From positions 30,669-67,070 of the forward strand of contig DBYD01000024.1 of assembly GCA_002309855.1 (NCBI GenBank): 36,402 nt of DNA. The letters are read 5' to 3'. This stretch comes from Bacteroidales bacterium UBA1195. Its GTDB lineage: Bacteria; Bacteroidota; Bacteroidia; Bacteroidales; WCHB1-69. Shown one piece after another: positions 1 through 10,765 of the stretch. The first letter of the stretch is position 1. Every line of letters begins with the position of its first letter. The notes beneath the pieces were generated by a model. The model saw nothing but the letters and a program-made list of their open reading frames with translations. It made no database searches and was not told the DNA's origin. Both the position numbers and the translations under genes were made by a program.

Positions 1-1745
1 AACCACAGACGGTAGCGGCGTTTGAACCTGTCCGGCAGCCAATGGATGAGCATCCCTGCCGCAAACAGCAGGAAAATATTCCGGTATTCGTACATGATAG
101 AGGGTATCAGCGAAGTGTCCCATACGCCCCCCATCTGCTGGACCATGTTTTTGGCGGTGGCCCAGGCCACCTCGTTCGCCTCCGCAGGATTAAGGTTGGA
201 GCCGGAACGGAAAAACAGCCGCGTGAAGGTGACAAACACAAAGGTCATCAGTACCGACCAGGCCGTCCCGACAGGACGTATCTCCCCTCCCCTGCAGACA
301 AGCCGGTAGAGTTTGCCGACAAGCGTGCCGATGAAGAAGATGCCGCTCCATACCGTAGCCAGCCTGAAGAATGGCGATGGCGCCACCAGCAGCATCAGAA
401 CAAAGAGCGCGAACACTGACGCGGTGATCATCACCTGCTGGAATCCGGTGCGCTTGTGCCAGATTTTGTAGGCCAGGATGCCCAAACCGTTCAACCCGCC
501 CCAGATCATGAAGTTCCAGCTCGCTCCATGCCACAGGCCGCCAAAGAGCATGGTGTTCATCATGTTGATGTTGGTGTTGATGCCCTTTCTGCTTTTCGGC
601 CTGAATATCAGGAACAGCGTCAGCACAGCCACAACCGACAGCAGCAGCACCGTAACCCAAAGCTGGTGTGCAAGGAAAATGATGATCAGGACAATGCCCA
701 GAATCATCATGTATGTGGCCGGTGTCGCGTTGCGGTTACCGCCCAACGGAATGTACAGATAATCCTTCAGCCAGTTGGATAGGGAGATGTGCCAACGCTT
801 CCAGAACTCTCCCGGATTCCTTGCCTTGTAAGGTGAATTGAAGTTTTTCGGCAGATGGAATCCCATAAGCATGGCCACCCCGATGGCGATGTCCGTGTAG
901 CCGGAGAAGTCTGCGTATACCTGCAACGAATAGGCAAACAGGGCCGTCAGATTTTCAAAACCTGTATACATCAGCGGGTTGGCGAACACCCTGTCGATGA
1001 AATTGACCGCCAGGTAATCGCTAAGCACCATCTTTTTAACCAGACCGTTCAGAATCCAGAAAATGGCGATGCCGAACTGCCTTTTGGAGAGGAAATACGG
1101 CTTGTAGATCTGAGGTACAAACTGCGATGCACGCACGATGGGGCCTGCCACAAGCCCAGGGAAAAAGCTCACGTAGAACCCGAAATCCAGCACATTGCCC
1201 ACCGGCTTCACATGACCCCTGTAGACATCCACCACATAACTGATAATCTGGAAGGTGAAGAATGAGATGCCCACCGGCAAAAGAATCACATCCACATTAA
1301 AATAATGTATGTTGAAACTGTTCGCCCAATGTGCCAGATAGTTGAAGACCTTGTGATTTGTATGGAACAGATTATTGTAGACATCTGTGAAGAAATAGGC
1401 GTACTTGAAATAGAAGAGCACAGCCAGATTGACAAAAACGCTGCCCGCCATCCACCATTTTCTGCAACCGGGCCTTTTGGAACGATATATCGCCTTTGCC
1501 GCAAAAAAGTTGAAGACTGTGGAAAAGAGCAGCATCAGCACAAACAGACCGCTTGTCTTGTAATAGAAGAACAGGCTGGCGGCAAAAAGGAAGGTGTTGC
1601 GCATCAGCCGTCGGTTGCAGACCGTGCTGAACAGTGCGAACACAACCAAGAAAAAGACCCAGAAATAGAGCTGCGTGAAGAGCAGCGGCTGCGCCTCATG
1701 GAACGAAAAAACCGTCTTCAAGTATGACAACAGCTCACTTCCCAT
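1..1745 (-). CDS. MBOAT-family membrane-bound O-acyltransferase (AlgI/DltB-like), 3' end beyond window
   Basis: This is a polytopic inner-membrane acyltransferase of the AlgI/DltB/PatA type. Such proteins pass acyl (often acetyl) groups across the membrane to a periplasmic acceptor polymer. About 581 codons are visible and the stop lies beyond position 1. The protein is rich in hydrophobic segments. The MBOAT core reads NSPYKARNPGEFWKRWHISL followed by NWLKDYLYIPLGGNR, and later MLFGGLWHGASWNFMIWGG. The two conserved histidines are at about residues 319 (RWHIS) and 406 (LWHGA). The ATG at 1743-1745 overlaps the end of the upstream SGNH gene by 11 bp and is preceded by GGAGGG about 8 nt away, so translation is probably coupled. 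It is the last visible gene of a four-gene operon with two SGNH proteins. The acceptor cannot be told from sequence: peptidoglycan, capsule or LPS are all possible. Confidence 0.93.
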   Translation of the reverse strand, partial: MGSELLSYLKTVFSFHEAQPLLFTQLYFWVFFLVVFALFSTVCNRRLMRNTFLFAASLFFYYKTSGLFVLMLLFSTVFNFFAAKAIYRSKRPGCRKWWMAGSVFVNLAVLFYFKYAYFFTDVYNNLFHTNHKVFNYLAHWANSFNIHYFNVDVILLPVGISFFTFQIISYVVDVYRGHVKPVGNVLDFGFYVSFFPGLVAGPIVRASQFVPQIYKPYFLSKRQFGIAIFWILNGLVKKMVLSDYLAVNFIDRVFANPLMYTGFENLTALFAYSLQVYADFSGYTDIAIGVAMLMGFHLPKNFNSPYKARNPGEFWKRWHISLSNWLKDYLYIPLGGNRNATPATYMMILGIVLIIIFLAHQLWVTVLLLSVVAVLTLFLIFRPKSRKGINTNINMMNTMLFGGLWHGASWNFMIWGGLNGLGILAYKIWHKRTGFQQVMITASVFALFVLMLLVAPSPFFRLATVWSGIFFIGTLVGKLYRLVCRGGEIRPVGTAWSVLMTFVFVTFTRLFFRSGSNLNPAEANEVAWATAKNMVQQMGGVWDTSLIPSIMYEYRNIFLLFAAGMLIHWLPDRFKRRYRLW

Positions 1746-2997
1746 CTGCCTGACCCTCCATTATCAGATAATCCATATATGAATACATCAATGCATTGTA
1801 AAGCATATCACCCAAATAGCGGTAGCCTTTCGCAGTAAAATGCACCTTGTCCGACTGTGCAAGACCTGCGGACTCCCATTTTTTCATGGAACCCAGCCCG
1901 CCCATCAGCGCGAACTGGTCGAAAACAGCCCCTTCATACTTTTCAGCCAGACGGTAGAAGACCTCCTGTGCCAATTGGCCGTTGGCATTCACAGCATAGC
2001 GTCTGCGTCCGGTCTTACGGTAGCTGTCGTTATTGGTTATAAAGAGGAAACGGCATTGTGGTGAAACATTGAGAATCTCCTCCATAAGCCGCTCGTAACG
2101 CTGCCGGAAAAGCACGGTGTCGAACTTGTCCCCGCTGGCATCGTTGATGCCGATGCCGAAAATGCAGAGGTCAGGCCGGACAAAGGCAAGGTCGTTTTCA
2201 AACATCGGGCACTGCAGGTATGACGGCAGGCTGGCCCCGTTCACACCCACCGCATGGTAGGAGAAGCCGGGCAGGTCATTATCCAGCAGGATTCCACGAA
2301 GGTAAAACGGCTCCCATACGGAATCCGTCGGACGGAAAAGCAGTGTGACAGAATCGCTGTAACGCTCCAGTTGGAAGAGATAGTTGCGGCTCAAGGAATC
2401 GTAAACGCCGCGATAAAGCGTGTCGGCTGTACGCAGCAGCGGTTCAACACGCAGTGAATCCGAGTAGCCGAATAGCCGCACCCTATTGAAATCGAACGCG
2501 CCGGACACATTGTCACGCAAATGCACCTCCAGCCGCGCCGCATCCGACTGTGGCACGACCACCATACCGGAAAGCCCCATCGGATAGGCAGGCTCGCGCT
2601 GCGTGTTTTTACAGCAGTTCCAATTACCGGAACATACAACGCGGTAGTTGGATGGATTGTTGGTTTTGGCCGCCGTAAAGGGGAAGATGAGGCCGCGCCG
2701 GCCCTCCAGCCCAGGTGCCATGCAGTACAGACGACAACGCATCTGATGCGAAAACGTTCCAGCCTGCACATGCGAACCGCCGATGTGCAGGATATTCACA
2801 TTTCCAATCCCCTCCTGCAAAAGGGTGTCCCAACTGCGGAACATTCCGTAGAAACGCTGTGTGCCTCCAGGGAAACAAAGCCGGCAGCTGTCGTCCGGAA
2901 CAAGTCTCTCCGCAGATGGTAGCGACCAGAGTTCCTGTGCACCGGCAGAGAACGCAAAAAACAACAGGCAGAGACAAGCCAACAGAAACCTTTTCAT
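1735..2997 (-). CDS. Secreted SGNH/GDSL-family protein, variant block I (GGSH)
   Basis: 420 residues with a clear Sec signal peptide (MKRFLLACLCLLFFAFSAGA, then Q). It is an SGNH-hydrolase fold protein. Block I is HIGGSHVQAG with the presumptive nucleophile Ser75, but the usual GDS is GGS. Block III is GIGIND (Asn285), and the C-terminal acid/base pair is DKVH (Asp383, His386). A shared 'MGGxxSMxxW' stretch (about residues 365-374) also occurs in the adjacent 480-residue protein, so the two are divergent paralogues. Partnership with an MBOAT protein resembles AlgI with AlgJ/AlgX or PatA with PatB, where the SGNH protein completes or reverses acyl transfer in the periplasm. That role is inferred from context. 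Start: the ATG lies 3 nt after the upstream stop, with GGAAAGCGGAG upstream as a probable ribosome site. Confidence 0.87.
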   Translation of the reverse strand: MKRFLLACLCLLFFAFSAGAQELWSLPSAERLVPDDSCRLCFPGGTQRFYGMFRSWDTLLQEGIGNVNILHIGGSHVQAGTFSHQMRCRLYCMAPGLEGRRGLIFPFTAAKTNNPSNYRVVCSGNWNCCKNTQREPAYPMGLSGMVVVPQSDAARLEVHLRDNVSGAFDFNRVRLFGYSDSLRVEPLLRTADTLYRGVYDSLSRNYLFQLERYSDSVTLLFRPTDSVWEPFYLRGILLDNDLPGFSYHAVGVNGASLPSYLQCPMFENDLAFVRPDLCIFGIGINDASGDKFDTVLFRQRYERLMEEILNVSPQCRFLFITNNDSYRKTGRRRYAVNANGQLAQEVFYRLAEKYEGAVFDQFALMGGLGSMKKWESAGLAQSDKVHFTAKGYRYLGDMLYNALMYSYMDYLIMEGQADGK

Positions 2998-3000
2998 CCG

Positions 3001-4443
3001 CTAATTGACTCCGCTTTCCATGAATTGTTTGACAAGTTTTGCGTTGCAGCGGCTGCGCAATACAAAGAAATCATAATGGGTCAGAAAAGCCTTGGACAGC
3101 ACCTTGGCAATCTCTTCCGCACCCGCCTCCGTGAAATGGACATAATCCGGCCCGGCCCATGCAGGCTGGTGCGACACCCACTGGATCATGGAGTTCTCGC
3201 CACCCATAACAGAAAACATGTCCCAATAGGCGGCATTATTGGACAGAACCGTTTTCTTCAGTGCCTCATTCATCTTGGAAAGGTATGGATAGCTCTGCAG
3301 TTTGCCGTTGACCCGCTTGGACATGTCCGACGGGCCTATGAAGAGTATCCGCGCCTGAGGATAAAGTTTCCGGATGTACTTTAATTGTTTGGAAATGGAT
3401 ACCATGTAATTGGATATCGCCTTGTCGCTGCTGATGGATGGCATCATGTTGCCTCCGTACTGCATTATTATCAGATCAACCGCCATCTTACGGTAGCATT
3501 GCCCCAAAATGGCGGAATCTATGCGGGTGAAGATGGTGCCGGAGCAGCCGCGCATCGGCACGTTGGTGACCGAAACGCCGTTTTTGCCCTCAAGAGCAAT
3601 GCCATAGACATCGGCGGAGCCGTTCATGGTCAGGCTGAGCGAAGTGAGCGAATCGGCGAATTCCCATTGAAGCAGGCTCACCCCCCTTACCGCATTCGGC
3701 AGATTGCGCTTCACCCCTTTGCAGGTGGCGGAGAATCCTGCCTGGCTGTTGCCGACCAGCAGTGTCACCTTCTGGTATTTACGCGCCAAAGGCTGCACAC
3801 GTTTGCCTGATGAGGCCCTTGCGGTGAATGTGGAGACACCGTTCGCCTGCGCACAGGTGGCCAACAGGCCGTAACGGCGGTGCGGCGCACGCGGCTGGGT
3901 CGAATCACCGTAGCAGACATACCGGGAAAGACCGGATGAAGACTGGCTGACCGTAAAGGTCGGGATGGTCTGCACCGGCGGAAGGATTCCGGCCCCCAAA
4001 CCACCGTACCTTGCCTGTAGCGACTGGCGGAATGTGCTTGAAATCCTGTCCATTTCAATCTGCGAGTCGCCATAGTGCAGGATGCGTATGTTTCTCGTTG
4101 CAGCCGCATCGCGCAATTCAGCAAACAGTGAATCGAAGAAGGTGTAGTCCCCATCCGGAAAATGGATACGGGAGACATCCGAGGTGGTGAAGCGCTTGTA
4201 AAACTTCAGACTGTCAATGGTGGAACGGAGACCGACGACCTGACTGCTCTGCTGCAGCCTTGCTATCGTACTGTCCGGATTCTCCTCAGGCGCCTCACCG
4301 CTTTCAGCCAACAATGCAGCAGGTGAAGGAAAACGGAGTGTCACCTGCCCTACGGTAACTCCCTGTGCGGGCATCAGAACTCCCACCAACGCCAGCAAGG
4401 CGAAAGCGGCCACCATAAACAACAGCACTTTAAGTGGTTTCAT
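3001..4443 (-). CDS. SGNH/GDSL-family hydrolase or acyltransferase with N-terminal anchor
   Basis: 480 residues. An N-terminal hydrophobic segment (about 5-25) looks like a signal anchor or signal peptide. The SGNH core is complete: block I HYGDSQIE with Ser127, a Gly at about 299 (MRGCSG), block III QYGGN with Asn332, and DYVH with Asp433 and His436. Residues 30-90 form a low-complexity and helical linker before the catalytic domain. It is the canonical-motif partner of the 420-residue paralogue immediately downstream (3 bp gap), and both feed into the MBOAT gene. By analogy with alginate and peptidoglycan O-acetylation systems, it probably acts on acyl esters of a surface polymer in the periplasm. 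Whether it transfers or removes the acyl group cannot be read from the sequence. Confidence 0.88.
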   Translation of the reverse strand: MKPLKVLLFMVAAFALLALVGVLMPAQGVTVGQVTLRFPSPAALLAESGEAPEENPDSTIARLQQSSQVVGLRSTIDSLKFYKRFTTSDVSRIHFPDGDYTFFDSLFAELRDAAATRNIRILHYGDSQIEMDRISSTFRQSLQARYGGLGAGILPPVQTIPTFTVSQSSSGLSRYVCYGDSTQPRAPHRRYGLLATCAQANGVSTFTARASSGKRVQPLARKYQKVTLLVGNSQAGFSATCKGVKRNLPNAVRGVSLLQWEFADSLTSLSLTMNGSADVYGIALEGKNGVSVTNVPMRGCSGTIFTRIDSAILGQCYRKMAVDLIIMQYGGNMMPSISSDKAISNYMVSISKQLKYIRKLYPQARILFIGPSDMSKRVNGKLQSYPYLSKMNEALKKTVLSNNAAYWDMFSVMGGENSMIQWVSHQPAWAGPDYVHFTEAGAEEIAKVLSKAFLTHYDFFVLRSRCNAKLVKQFMESGVN

Positions 4444-4472
4444 ACGTCAAACACACACAACGACACAGCGGC

Positions 4473-6245
4473 CTATTCCATCGGTTTTCCCGATTGGGTG
4501 AAGGACATGCTGAAATCCAATTTGCTTTTCTTGTTGTACAAATCAACAGTATAATAGAGTTTTGTCTGCGGATCGGTCACTGACCAGCAGTCCTTTATTT
4601 CGGTATGTGCAAAATTCTTGTCAATATAGGTCCGGATAGTTGAAGGCACCTTTGAAACCGGCATCAGTGTGCGTGTATAGAGCCAGAATGCATCTATGGA
4701 ATATGCTGTCTCCTTTTTCTGTTCCTTCTTGTCCTTGTAGGAGGCGACCCAGTTGTCGTCATCATCCTGCGACCATGTCACATCAATGGCATCAGACACC
4801 TTGGCCTTGAAAGCTGCCGCCACATTCATCGGAACAGCGGCCGGTGCGCGGTGGGCTGCCATCTGCGCCTCAATCTCCTCTTCGGAACGGAACTCATCCT
4901 CCAGTTTCAGGAACTCGCCGGTACGTGTGAAATATACCGTGGCGTATGGCTGGCCGACACCCGGACGCTGGATAAGTATAATATAGATGTTGCCCTCCTT
5001 CTCAAACTCCTCTTCCTCCTCATACCGGATATTCTTATAGACATATTCCGGATAATATGTTCTGGTCCATTTGTGGATGGCGTCAGGTATCTCGTCCGGA
5101 TTGATGGATTTCACAGGAAAGATGTCCAGCTTCTGATCCTTTGCAAACTCCTTTTCAAGCTTCTTTTCCGCCTTCTCCTCCTCCGCCGTCAGTTTGGTGG
5201 AGGGGTCGGCTATGCCGAGGTTCGGCTCTTCAATATATTTTATGCGCGCACTCTTGTCCAGATAAAGAGTGGTTATGTCTCCCGACTTGGCATTGGACTT
5301 CTCAATAATCTCCACTGCGAAGAAATCCTGCTTGTCGGACCGCAGCTCCTTGCCCGCAGAAACAAATTTGTATGACGGATAAAATTGGTTTATTGTCTTG
5401 TACACAGCTGACGGAACCTTTTCCTTTTCCAAAGAGGTCCGGGTGCTGACCCATTTCCCGTTATCCATGAACTTTCCAAGAGTCTGCTGGTCACGCACGA
5501 CACATCTTACAGTATATATGGAATCGCCCTGTCTGTGCGACCATTTTACGTCAGAGGCGTTCATCATTCTCTTTTTGAAGGTTTTCATCACCTGGGCTGG
5601 AACCTTGTCCTCTGAAATCAGATCCGGATCCGGTCTCCGTCCTCGTTTGCGGGAATCCACCTTGTCCGAAGACTCCTTGGCGGCAGCTCCACCTTTCCCC
5701 TTTGCATTCACCTCATTATACTTTTCCTTTTCGGCCTCCTTTGCAGCCATCTCCTCATCTGTCTGAGGATGTTCCACCTTGGAAATCAGGCTGCCGATCA
5801 AAGTGAAGCGCATGTCTGAAACCAGTTTCTGCGACTGCACCTTCACCCCGACCAGATAATACTGCAACTCCTTCGGCTCCTTCATAAGGTAGGCGTACAT
5901 GATCTCATCATAGGTGGGATATGTTTTCTTGATGTTGTTGAAAACATTCATCGGCAGATCCTCCTGTTCCATAGGGATGGCTGTCTTGACAAACTTGCCG
6001 GTTGCGGTATAGGTGGTTTTGGCCATGGACTGGTCCTCCTTGTAGGAGACAATGTAATTATCCCCCTCCTTTTCCCACGTGACAGATTTTGCCTTGGGAT
6101 ACTGCCCCTTGAAATGATCCTGTACCGCCTTCGGCACTTCATTATTCTTCAATACCTGCGGAAAAAGCTGGGCGAGAGGGAACAATAACAGCAGGACGGC
6201 AAGCGACATCCACAAAATTCCGGAACGTAACATCAGTTTTTTCAT
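4473..6245 (-). CDS. Exported multi-repeat PepSY-like (PF11396-type) protein
   Basis: 590 residues, starting with a hydrophobic signal or anchor (about 8-29). The rest is built from PepSY-like/BLIP-like modules typical of Bacteroidota exported proteins. Each module begins 'VPxxVxxxFxxxxPxAxxVxW' and continues with a beta-rich Y-x-V-x-Y segment. Full modules begin near residues 37 (VPKAVQDHF), 216 (VPAQVMKTF) and 472 (VPMNVAAAF), and a half-module begins near 386 (IPDAIHKW). Two charged linkers (about 160-215 and 340-385, rich in Lys/Glu) separate them. It is the first gene of the operon, with 29 bp to the SGNH gene. No catalytic residues are recognisable, so a binding or scaffold role in the periplasm is more likely than an enzymatic one. 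A TAnnTTTG promoter element lies just upstream. Confidence 0.75.
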   Translation of the reverse strand: MKKLMLRSGILWMSLAVLLLLFPLAQLFPQVLKNNEVPKAVQDHFKGQYPKAKSVTWEKEGDNYIVSYKEDQSMAKTTYTATGKFVKTAIPMEQEDLPMNVFNNIKKTYPTYDEIMYAYLMKEPKELQYYLVGVKVQSQKLVSDMRFTLIGSLISKVEHPQTDEEMAAKEAEKEKYNEVNAKGKGGAAAKESSDKVDSRKRGRRPDPDLISEDKVPAQVMKTFKKRMMNASDVKWSHRQGDSIYTVRCVVRDQQTLGKFMDNGKWVSTRTSLEKEKVPSAVYKTINQFYPSYKFVSAGKELRSDKQDFFAVEIIEKSNAKSGDITTLYLDKSARIKYIEEPNLGIADPSTKLTAEEEKAEKKLEKEFAKDQKLDIFPVKSINPDEIPDAIHKWTRTYYPEYVYKNIRYEEEEEFEKEGNIYIILIQRPGVGQPYATVYFTRTGEFLKLEDEFRSEEEIEAQMAAHRAPAAVPMNVAAAFKAKVSDAIDVTWSQDDDDNWVASYKDKKEQKKETAYSIDAFWLYTRTLMPVSKVPSTIRTYIDKNFAHTEIKDCWSVTDPQTKLYYTVDLYNKKSKLDFSMSFTQSGKPME

Positions 6246-6273
6246 GTGACAATTCTATTTCTGAAATAATTTG

Positions 6274-6281
6274 CAAAAGTA
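6274..6281 (-). promoter_or_regulatory. Bacteroidota -7 element for the O-acylation operon
   Basis: TACTTTTG on the minus strand matches the TAnnTTTG (-7) consensus of the Bacteroidota primary sigma factor. It lies about 30 bp upstream of the PepSY-like gene start. No good TTTG -33 element was found at the expected spacing, so this is a moderate call. Confidence 0.5.
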
Positions 6282-6364
6282 ATCAAAATGTATATATGTT
6301 TCATCCTTTTGCGCTTTTTTTCATTTTAACGGCAAAAACAGGCGGGGCATATTGCATTTTCTTG

Positions 6365-6372
6365 TACTTTTG
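6365..6372 (+). promoter_or_regulatory. Bacteroidota -7 element for thrS
   Basis: TACTTTTG matches the TAnnTTTG consensus, 67 bp upstream of the thrS ATG. A weak TTG occurs at 6352-6354, closer than the ideal -33 position. The 194-bp region between the divergent genes otherwise holds only AT-rich sequence. No T-box or leader peptide was recognised. Confidence 0.5.
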
Positions 6373-6439
6373 CAGTTTTGGAAATCAACGCAATTATTTT
6401 ATTTAAAATAATAACTGTCAAAAAGTTAACAAAAACAAT

Positions 6440-8386
<1,947 letters not shown>

Positions 8387-8388
8387 CG

Positions 8389-8916
8389 CTATTCGGGAAT
8401 AGCCTCCGACTCAAGCACTCGGAAATCAGGTGTCACAGGAAAACCGTAGTATTCGGGCTCCATCACCTGGTTTCCTTTTTTCATATATATGCGCACCGCC
8501 GCGAAAAAACATTTGAGATTGGTCGAATCGGTGCGCGGATCCGACAGTTCACGGTCCAGCGCCTCCAGACGGCTCACCACGCCTGTAATCTTGTCGGCGA
8601 CGCGCTGCCGCTGCTCCAGCACCTCCACATCGCCGTCCTCCGGGTAGCTGTTGTACTCCATGTTAAGCTGCTCGGCATAGTTCTCCGCCACCGGCTTTTC
8701 CACAAAAAGCAGATAGCCATAGTCCGACAAGCTATCAATGTGCAGCACCACTATGCTGTCCACACTCACATCGGCCGGAAGGTTTTCCGACATATACACG
8801 GAGATAGCCTCTTTAAGATTATTCTCCAGCCGCGCCTGACGGCTTTTCCCGCACGACATAAGGCCGCACACAAACGCCGCAACCAACAGCGTCACAAAAA
8901 CTCTATTTGATGTCAT
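8389..8916 (-). CDS. Small predicted lipoprotein of unknown function
   Basis: 175 residues from the ATG at 8914-8916, chosen because it is preceded by AAAGGG and begins a clean lipoprotein signal (hydrophobic VFVTLLVAAFVCG, lipobox LMSC with Cys22). An upstream in-frame ATG at 9021 would add 35 basic residues, remove the N-terminal signal and cross the promoter. The mature part is acidic, predicted mixed alpha/beta, with no motif I recognise. It is probably anchored in the outer or inner membrane facing the periplasm. It diverges from tpiA and converges with thrS, so context gives no function. Confidence 0.75.
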   Translation of the reverse strand: MTSNRVFVTLLVAAFVCGLMSCGKSRQARLENNLKEAISVYMSENLPADVSVDSIVVLHIDSLSDYGYLLFVEKPVAENYAEQLNMEYNSYPEDGDVEVLEQRQRVADKITGVVSRLEALDRELSDPRTDSTNLKCFFAAVRIYMKKGNQVMEPEYYGFPVTPDFRVLESEAIPE

Positions 8917-8937
8917 ATCCCTTTCTGTTTTCAAATG

Positions 8938-8945
8938 CAAAGATA
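8938..8945 (-). promoter_or_regulatory. Bacteroidota -7 element for the lipoprotein gene
   Basis: TATCTTTG on the minus strand fits TAnnTTTG, 22 bp upstream of the chosen ATG. It supports the shorter start, since the longer reading frame would begin upstream of this promoter. The -33 element is poor. Confidence 0.5.
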
Positions 8946-9048
8946 CAAAAAAAGTAATTATAAGGTTGCTAAAACGGCATTTTTTTCGGCGTTTTAGCCA
9001 ACTTATAAAAAATCTCCGCACACGATGGAATCGTATTCCGATTTGATG

Positions 9049-9056
9049 TATCTTTG
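9049..9056 (+). promoter_or_regulatory. Bacteroidota -7 element for tpiA-prmA
   Basis: TATCTTTG fits TAnnTTTG and is followed by C, 25 bp upstream of the tpiA ATG. It is probably the promoter of the tpiA-prmA pair. Confidence 0.55.
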
Positions 9057-9081
9057 CACTTTATTTTAAAATTAAGGAATC

Positions 9082-9858
9082 ATGAAGAACAAGATTGTTG
9101 CCGGAAACTGGAAAATGAACAAGACCTTCCCCGAAGCGGAAGAACTGCTGGTCGCCATAGCCGAAGGGCTGGACGACATGGAACTGGAAACGGATGTCAT
9201 CATCTGCCCACCCTACCCCTACCTTGAAATGGCCGCCGACGTTTCGGAGGAGAGCAATTTCACCGTCGGGGCGCAGAATGTGAGCTACGCCGAAAAGGGA
9301 GCCTACACCGGCGAGGTGAGCGCGGCCATGCTGAAATCCGCTGGGGTTGACACCTGCATTGTCGGACATTCGGAGCGGAGAGCCTACTTCAAGGAGACCG
9401 ACGAGGAACTTGCCAAGAAGGTGGATCTGCTGCTGGCCAACGACCTGGTGCCCATTTTCTGTGTCGGCGAGACGCTGGAGGAGCGGGAGAAAGGCACCCA
9501 TTGGGACAAAATTGGCAATCAGCTTAAAAACAGCCTCTTCCATTTGAACAAGGAGGATATCTCCAAGGTCATCGTCGCCTACGAGCCGGTATGGGCCATC
9601 GGCACCGGAAAGACCGCCACACCACAGCAGGCGCAGGAGGTGCACGCCTTTATCCGCAGGAAACTGGAGGAGAAATACGGAACCGAAACCGCCTATAACA
9701 TATACATTCTATATGGCGGAAGCTGCAATCCCAAAAACGCGCTTGAACTTTTCAGCTGCCCCGATGTGGACGGCGGACTTATCGGTGGAGCCTCACTGAA
9801 TGCGGAGGATTTCATCGCCATTGTGAACGCGGCGGAAACCTGCACGAAAAACGACTGA
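9082..9858 (+). CDS. tpiA: Triosephosphate isomerase
   Basis: 258 residues, full length. The enzyme interconverts dihydroxyacetone phosphate and glyceraldehyde 3-phosphate in glycolysis and gluconeogenesis. The catalytic set is present: Lys11 in GNWKMN, His96 in IVGHSERR and Glu168 in YEPVWAIGTGKTA. The phosphate-gripping C-terminal stretches LYGGS and DGGLIGGASL are also present. The usual YGGSV is YGGSC here. The gene is followed after 6 bp by prmA on the same strand, so the two are probably co-transcribed. Confidence 0.98.
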   Translation: MKNKIVAGNWKMNKTFPEAEELLVAIAEGLDDMELETDVIICPPYPYLEMAADVSEESNFTVGAQNVSYAEKGAYTGEVSAAMLKSAGVDTCIVGHSERRAYFKETDEELAKKVDLLLANDLVPIFCVGETLEEREKGTHWDKIGNQLKNSLFHLNKEDISKVIVAYEPVWAIGTGKTATPQQAQEVHAFIRRKLEEKYGTETAYNIYILYGGSCNPKNALELFSCPDVDGGLIGGASLNAEDFIAIVNAAETCTKND

Positions 9859-9864
9859 CCGGCC

Positions 9865-10701
9865 ATGCGCTACCTGGAAATCCGATGCCGCGTGCAGCCG
9901 TTGGAGGAGGGGGCGGAAATTCTGACCGCCCTTTTGGGAGACATCGGCTGCGACAGTTTCATGGACTGGGAGGAGGGGGTGCTCGCCTACATTCCGGAGC
10001 AAGACTTCTCTGAAGAGCGGCTGAAAAGCATCCCGTTGGACAAGGCCAGCGGCATCCGCTGGAGCTACACTGTGACCCCCATGGAGGATAAGGACTGGAA
10101 CGCCGAATGGGAACGCAACTATGAACCGGTATGGATTGACGGCCGCTGCCACATCCATGCACCGTTCCATGCCCCTGACCCGGATGCGGAATACGAGGTG
10201 GTGATCGAACCGAAAATGTCGTTCGGCACCGCCCACCACGAGACAACCGCCCAGATGATCTCATACCTTCTGGATGAGCCATGCCGTGGGAAGGCCGTTC
10301 TGGACATGGGTGCGGGGACCGGCGTGCTGGCCATCCTCGCCCATCTGAAGGGTGCAGCTCCGGTCACCGCCATTGACATTGACGAATGGGCCTACCGCAA
10401 CATGCAGGAGAACATACGGCTTAACAGGGCTGAAAGCATACGCTGCCTCATGGGTGATGCAGGAGCAATTCCTGATGAACAGTACGACATCATCATGGCC
10501 AACATCAACCGGAACGTGCTGTTGCAGGACATTCCGGTTTACGTCAAACACCTGCGTCCTGGCGGCACAATTTTTCTGAGCGGTTTCTATGACGGGAGGG
10601 ATTTGGATCTTATCCGCAAAAAAGCGGAAGAGAACGGATTGGTATACAACTCACACCGTCAACAGAACCAATGGGTGGCCGCCCGTTTTTCGCGTCCCTG
10701 A
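9865..10701 (+). CDS. prmA: Ribosomal protein L11 methyltransferase
   Basis: 278 residues, typical length. PrmA uses S-adenosylmethionine to methylate ribosomal protein L11. An N-terminal substrate-recognition domain (about 1-95, ending in the conserved KDWNAEWERNYEPV) is followed by a Rossmann-type methyltransferase domain. That domain has MSFGTAHHETT, the SAM-binding VLDMGAGTGVLAILA, the acidic AIDIDEWA and the NIN motif MANINRNVLL. It sits 6 bp after tpiA with no promoter between. Confidence 0.95.
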   Translation: MRYLEIRCRVQPLEEGAEILTALLGDIGCDSFMDWEEGVLAYIPEQDFSEERLKSIPLDKASGIRWSYTVTPMEDKDWNAEWERNYEPVWIDGRCHIHAPFHAPDPDAEYEVVIEPKMSFGTAHHETTAQMISYLLDEPCRGKAVLDMGAGTGVLAILAHLKGAAPVTAIDIDEWAYRNMQENIRLNRAESIRCLMGDAGAIPDEQYDIIMANINRNVLLQDIPVYVKHLRPGGTIFLSGFYDGRDLDLIRKKAEENGLVYNSHRQQNQWVAARFSRP

Positions 10702-10765
10702 ACGGCAAAAGGCACTTTCTTTGCATTTTTTCGCAAAAAAATTGTAAAGATAACTAATTTATATG

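Noticed and set aside
190..660. 156-codon minus-strand frame at the left edge
   Set aside because: It is out of frame with the MBOAT protein, whose conserved motifs occupy the same DNA.
6246..6439. T-box or other tRNA-responsive leader before thrS
   Set aside because: There is no T-box core sequence, specifier loop or terminator/antiterminator pair in the 194-bp region, and T-boxes are not typical of Bacteroidota.
8917..9021. Upstream ATG that would lengthen the lipoprotein by 35 residues
   Set aside because: It would place the lipoprotein signal internally and start translation upstream of the likely promoter.
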